Under the pieces are notes generated by a model, which saw nothing but the letters and a program-made list of their open reading frames with translations, had not been told where the DNA came from and searched no databases. Both the position numbers and the translations under genes were made by a program. From Campylorhamphus procurvoides (lineage: Eukaryota; Chordata; Aves; Passeriformes; Dendrocolaptidae): a stretch of DNA of 64,000 nucleotides. The DNA lies in contig WBMV01005979.1 of the NCBI GenBank assembly GCA_013396655.1, forward strand, positions 303,744 to 367,743. The letters run 5' to 3'. Positions within the stretch are counted from its first letter, which is position 1; each line of letters opens with the position of its first letter. Positions 60,421-64,000 of this stretch are shown here, in pieces.

Positions 60421-63400
60421 ATTCCAGATTTGGCACCCATAGGCACATTGGCAGAGGTGAACACACAACCCCAGCACAGTTTGTACAGGGTAACACCAGC
60501 CTGGATGTTCAGAAAGCATCTTTGCATAGTCTGAAGTCCAGCCTACAAAACCATAACTTGCCTTTTCAACAGGGTGTGTTAGCTTGGGTACAGCACAGCA
60601 ATTCAAGACCAGCTCTGAGCATGGGCAAAGGGAACTCAAATCTCTCTGCATGTACTCATTTAGACTTATCCTCATAGTTCTCAAACACATTTTTGCTGCT
60701 GTTGCCAAATTCCCATTGGCGACAGTTTTGACAGTCACAGTCAAAATATAACTGTGTAATAATAAGTTTTCATGTGGCAGTTGCTTATGAAGTCCTTGAT
60801 GATTACACAAAGATACCAAGAGAGGTTCTGAAGTGCTGCTTACAGAATGACATGACTTTGGTAAAAAAATTCTGAGTGTTAACCAATAAAATCATGTTAT
60901 ACAGTTCTGTTAAGCCCACTACAGAGAAAACGATTGTGTTTTCCAGTGTTCAGTTTCTTTTCTGTGAAAGATTAGGAAACTAATTTTCAAGGTCCTTCAA
61001 GCAGAGACCACATAAACAAATATAATGATGTGTGTCAAGAATAGTTAAGAGGGCTGGTCAAAACAGGTTGTTTTTTCCCCTCCATGAAACTCTCCACTGC
61101 CAGAAACAAATGTAAAATCAATGGAAAATATGAAAAGATATTCAAGAGTAATTATTATAATTTTTTTACCTTTTTTTTCTTAGTGGATTTAAAAAAGTAT
61201 TGCTACAATAGAAATAAGACCTTGTTGCGTATACACAGCAGTACACTACAGTGAATATTTTACATGTCATAATTCTATCTTAACTTTGACCTGAGAGTCT
61301 GCCCTGATCAATCCAACAAGCCATGACCTGTGCAATTAGTTGAAAACATTGTCTTGACTTGATCTTTCCTTTCCTTCTGCTTCCTCAGTTGCTGCATATT
61401 CCTTCATCTTCATCAGGCATGTTTGTCTCATCTACCTTTTGAAGAATAAGATGTCAGATTGCCTTGAAACTCAGAACTCACACAATTAATCTTTCCTGTA
61501 TTACTTTCTCAGTGAAACTCTGTCTTGTTTTTGGGGATGATAAGATTGTCGCTTTCAACATAATTTACTGTTGTGGACGGAGGAAAATATGTTAGAAAAA
61601 ACTATAGAAAAGTAAGGAAACTGGTAGAGAAAAACATGTACCAAACACTCAAGGATTTAGAACAATAGGTAGCAGCATTTCTGGAGGCTGAAGTTGTCTT
61701 CTTTCTCATAAAAATTCTGAGCCTATTCAGTGACATTTTTTGCCTTTTTCTCATCTAGACTGTCAGGTTTTTAATTGTGTAATTCTCCATCAGCTTGCAA
61801 ATGTAAAACTTTCATTTTCTATTAAGAGGTTCTTTTCAGCTGAATTTCTATGATAGAAAATGAAATTTCTATGTAAGCCAGCCACTAGAGAGTCTGAGGG
61901 AAGCAATATCTGGGTTAACAGACTGTTTTAAACACATTCTCTCAGGACCTTTCTCTTCCCCTTAAGCATTTTCAGCCTGTCTGCCTCTTGCTTGCTTATT
62001 TCTTCAGTGTTCAGGCCAATTGCAATGTACTTTAAAAGATAGACTGGATGTATTAAAGAATGGCTTTTCATACCAAGTGGAGATTGAAAATTGTCTGACA
62101 ATACCAGAAATGTGTTGGAGAACAGCACCCAGGGCAGGACTGGAGTAATGGCGGGTGAACCAAGGCACATTGCACAGGACAAATAATGAGCACACTAGCA
62201 AACAACTAACTTTTATCTCATTAGTTGCCCTTGAGGTAGCTGTATTGCTTTGATCTTAATTTGCAACAGCAATAACAAAAATAAAGAGAAATCTTTACTC
62301 TTTTAAGTGCAGTAGCCCCACACTTGCTCACATTTATCAGCCTCAAAGATACATGACTAGCATGTACATGAGTTGGACTGTCTCTGTGCAGTCTGTGTGT
62401 GACATAAAGCTCTAAGGACAATTTGCAGAGTTGAGAGGAAGGGTTTTTTAGAAGTGAAACTTTATATGCGCATTACATAAGGAAATTTTCATGGATTGTT
62501 CTCCGTGCTGAAACCTCCCGGCTTCCATTTGCAAACTTGCAAGCTTACTTTATAAAACACCCAGGGCCTGAGTCAGTGCTGTACACTGCCTTTGATATCA
62601 GTAGCCTCTAATATTCCTCCCAGTAGGAATGCTAGACTTCACTGCCAACAGCTCGGAGATAGACTGGTGGTAATCCAAACTAAAGGATTGCAGAAAGAAC
62701 AGACACTTTGTGCCTGAAAAGCATTAGCGGGTCCAGTGAAAAAGAAATCCATGTTACAACACCCTCAGGGCTTTGAAATAACATGTGTGACAACATTGCA
62801 CTGTATTCTGATGGACTATGATTTAACTCTTATCTGAAGAACAGGAATATTGGACTCCATAGAGACAGAATGTGGTGCTTTGTAATTCCATAATGATAGA
62901 CTGAAACCCTACAAGACTGTATAAAGACCATCAGTTTCACTCAGAACTTTGGACTAAATTATAAACTGCAGCACAAATAACATAAAATCCCCTCAGCTCA
63001 ATTATCTTGGACTGGGAGATCAATGCCTCCAATTCATAGTCCATATGTAACTGTCTTGTAACAATGGAGGGCTCCCATCAAGATAATTTTAGAAAGCACT
63101 TGAGAAGCCATGTGTTGGGACTTTCATGTTAAATCTGTTTAATCAAAATATATAATATTAGACTTACTAAAAATATTTTTACTCTTAAAGCACTGAAAAA
63201 GTGAAAGTTTTAATAAAAAAGCATACCTGCATTTTTTTTTCAGGAGCAGAAAAAGGTAAATATCATATTTAAAAAAGGTAAATATCAAAATTACAGAATG
63301 TGAGAATTAAGTAGAATTTTTTTTTTTTAGTTATGCTTTCTTTTCCAAAGTAATAGGCTGATCACATCAATCTAGTCTTCAGCCCCACATTAATCTGATC

Positions 63401-64000
63401 AAAGCAGATAAATTTTTTTATCTCGGTATTATACTGGCATTTCATATGCAACTGAGATATCAAGACAGTTTAGTTGATAGCCAATAACAGCAATATGAGA
63501 ATAGAAGGCACAATCTCTTTTTGACCTAGTGGAAGTATCACGTGACAAAAATGCCATTTGGAGATCCCGGAAACTGGGAATTCTCTTTCAGAGGCTACAT
63601 GTGACTTTGAGTGAATCAGTGGATTAGTCAACCCTGAAAGGTAATACCAGTCCAGTCTTGTTTAACATACCAGTTTCTTATATGTATTCCAAATTACACC
63701 TACGTGTGCTAGAGAGAAAAACACATTTCTGCTGTTAACTCCTCTGAGGCAACACAGTTAAATGAATGCAATCTGCATCCATTCTTGCTATGAAATTTTA
63801 GTGCAGGTCACAAGACTGCATTTCTAGGGACCCATCAATGCTGCCAAAACAAAGGAAGAGTCCCTGATGTGAAGACACTAAATCTGGCAGAATAACTCAG
63901 GTCCTAGTACTATCCTAAAGGATTTGTGCTACTCTTTCTGCTGCACAAAATGGAAAGAATAAAATACACTGTGGGACCTGGACTGAATTTGCAAGGGTGA

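Larger units (their letters stand above)
49889..64000. other. Long unique stretch, no gene
   Basis: About 14 kb with no supported exon, RNA gene or well-defined repeat. It includes a TG microsatellite (50663-50692), a candidate conserved block (58230-58460) and the short match at 60389. The longest open frame in the window, 157 codons on the minus strand at 60346-60819, is Cys/Leu/His-rich and has no splice signal or family resemblance. Very old unrecognised repeats probably remain. Confidence 0.45.

Noticed and set aside
60346..60819. Longest open frame in the window, 157 codons, minus strand
   Set aside because: Composition is Cys/Leu/His-rich, there is no signal, domain or splice site, and part of it matches a short repeat at 46648. 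It reads as a chance frame.
61928..62182. Minus-strand frame ending in a charged Lys/Glu-rich stretch
   Set aside because: Only about 35 codons look protein-like and a clean acceptor is missing.
1..64000. tRNA, rRNA, snRNA or microRNA genes, CRISPR arrays, prokaryotic operons
   Set aside because: Looked for and not seen. The window is eukaryotic nuclear DNA, and no cloverleaf, box motifs or regular spacer arrays were found.

Overview
The window is vertebrate nuclear DNA and almost certainly avian. It is AT-rich and gene-poor, with one assembly gap of 80 N. The strongest lineage signal is at least five CR1 (chicken repeat 1) LINE fragments with the typical avian 3' end, plus several LTR elements of kinds common in birds. 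There are no operons, ribosome binding sites, CRISPR arrays or other prokaryotic features. No complete protein-coding gene is visible, and most open frames of 60-157 codons read as chance frames or fossil LINE/LTR sequence.

Layout. 1-990: unique AT-rich DNA. 990-2660: a CR1 3' half split by a solo LTR (1301-2133) with a 5-bp target duplication. 4565-4720 and 7095-7225: two very old LINE fossils, one with an FADD reverse-transcriptase box and one resembling the 3' end of L3/CR1-type LINEs. 5530-6475: a minus-strand CR1 that keeps part of the endonuclease region and the 3' end but has lost most of the reverse transcriptase. 12443-12682: a CR1 3' tail. 18684-18962: the best host-gene candidate, a minus-strand terminal coding exon of about 92 codons with a good splice acceptor. 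20172-20253: a four-copy 21-bp minisatellite. 24353-25948: a minus-strand LTR-type element with a second LTR (25148-25610) inserted in it. 30358-30980: a second, shorter copy of the LTR seen at 1301-2133, flanked by an exact 5-bp duplication. 38095-38430, 44278-44400 and 45849-46630: further CR1 pieces. 47387-47466: the gap, between a T/C-rich and an A-rich tract. 48619-49888: a probable further LTR. 49890-64000: unique DNA with no convincing gene, but with AT-rich homeodomain-motif-dense blocks that could be conserved non-coding elements.

The window therefore looks like intronic or intergenic sequence of a bird, layered by successive retroelement insertions. The relative order can be read in two places: CR1 was in place before the LTR at 1301, and the outer LTR at 24353 was in place before the inner one at 25148. 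I see no multi-gene system. The most informative items are the nested insertions, the LTR pair with an internal length difference, the unidentified terminal exon, and the candidate conserved non-coding blocks.
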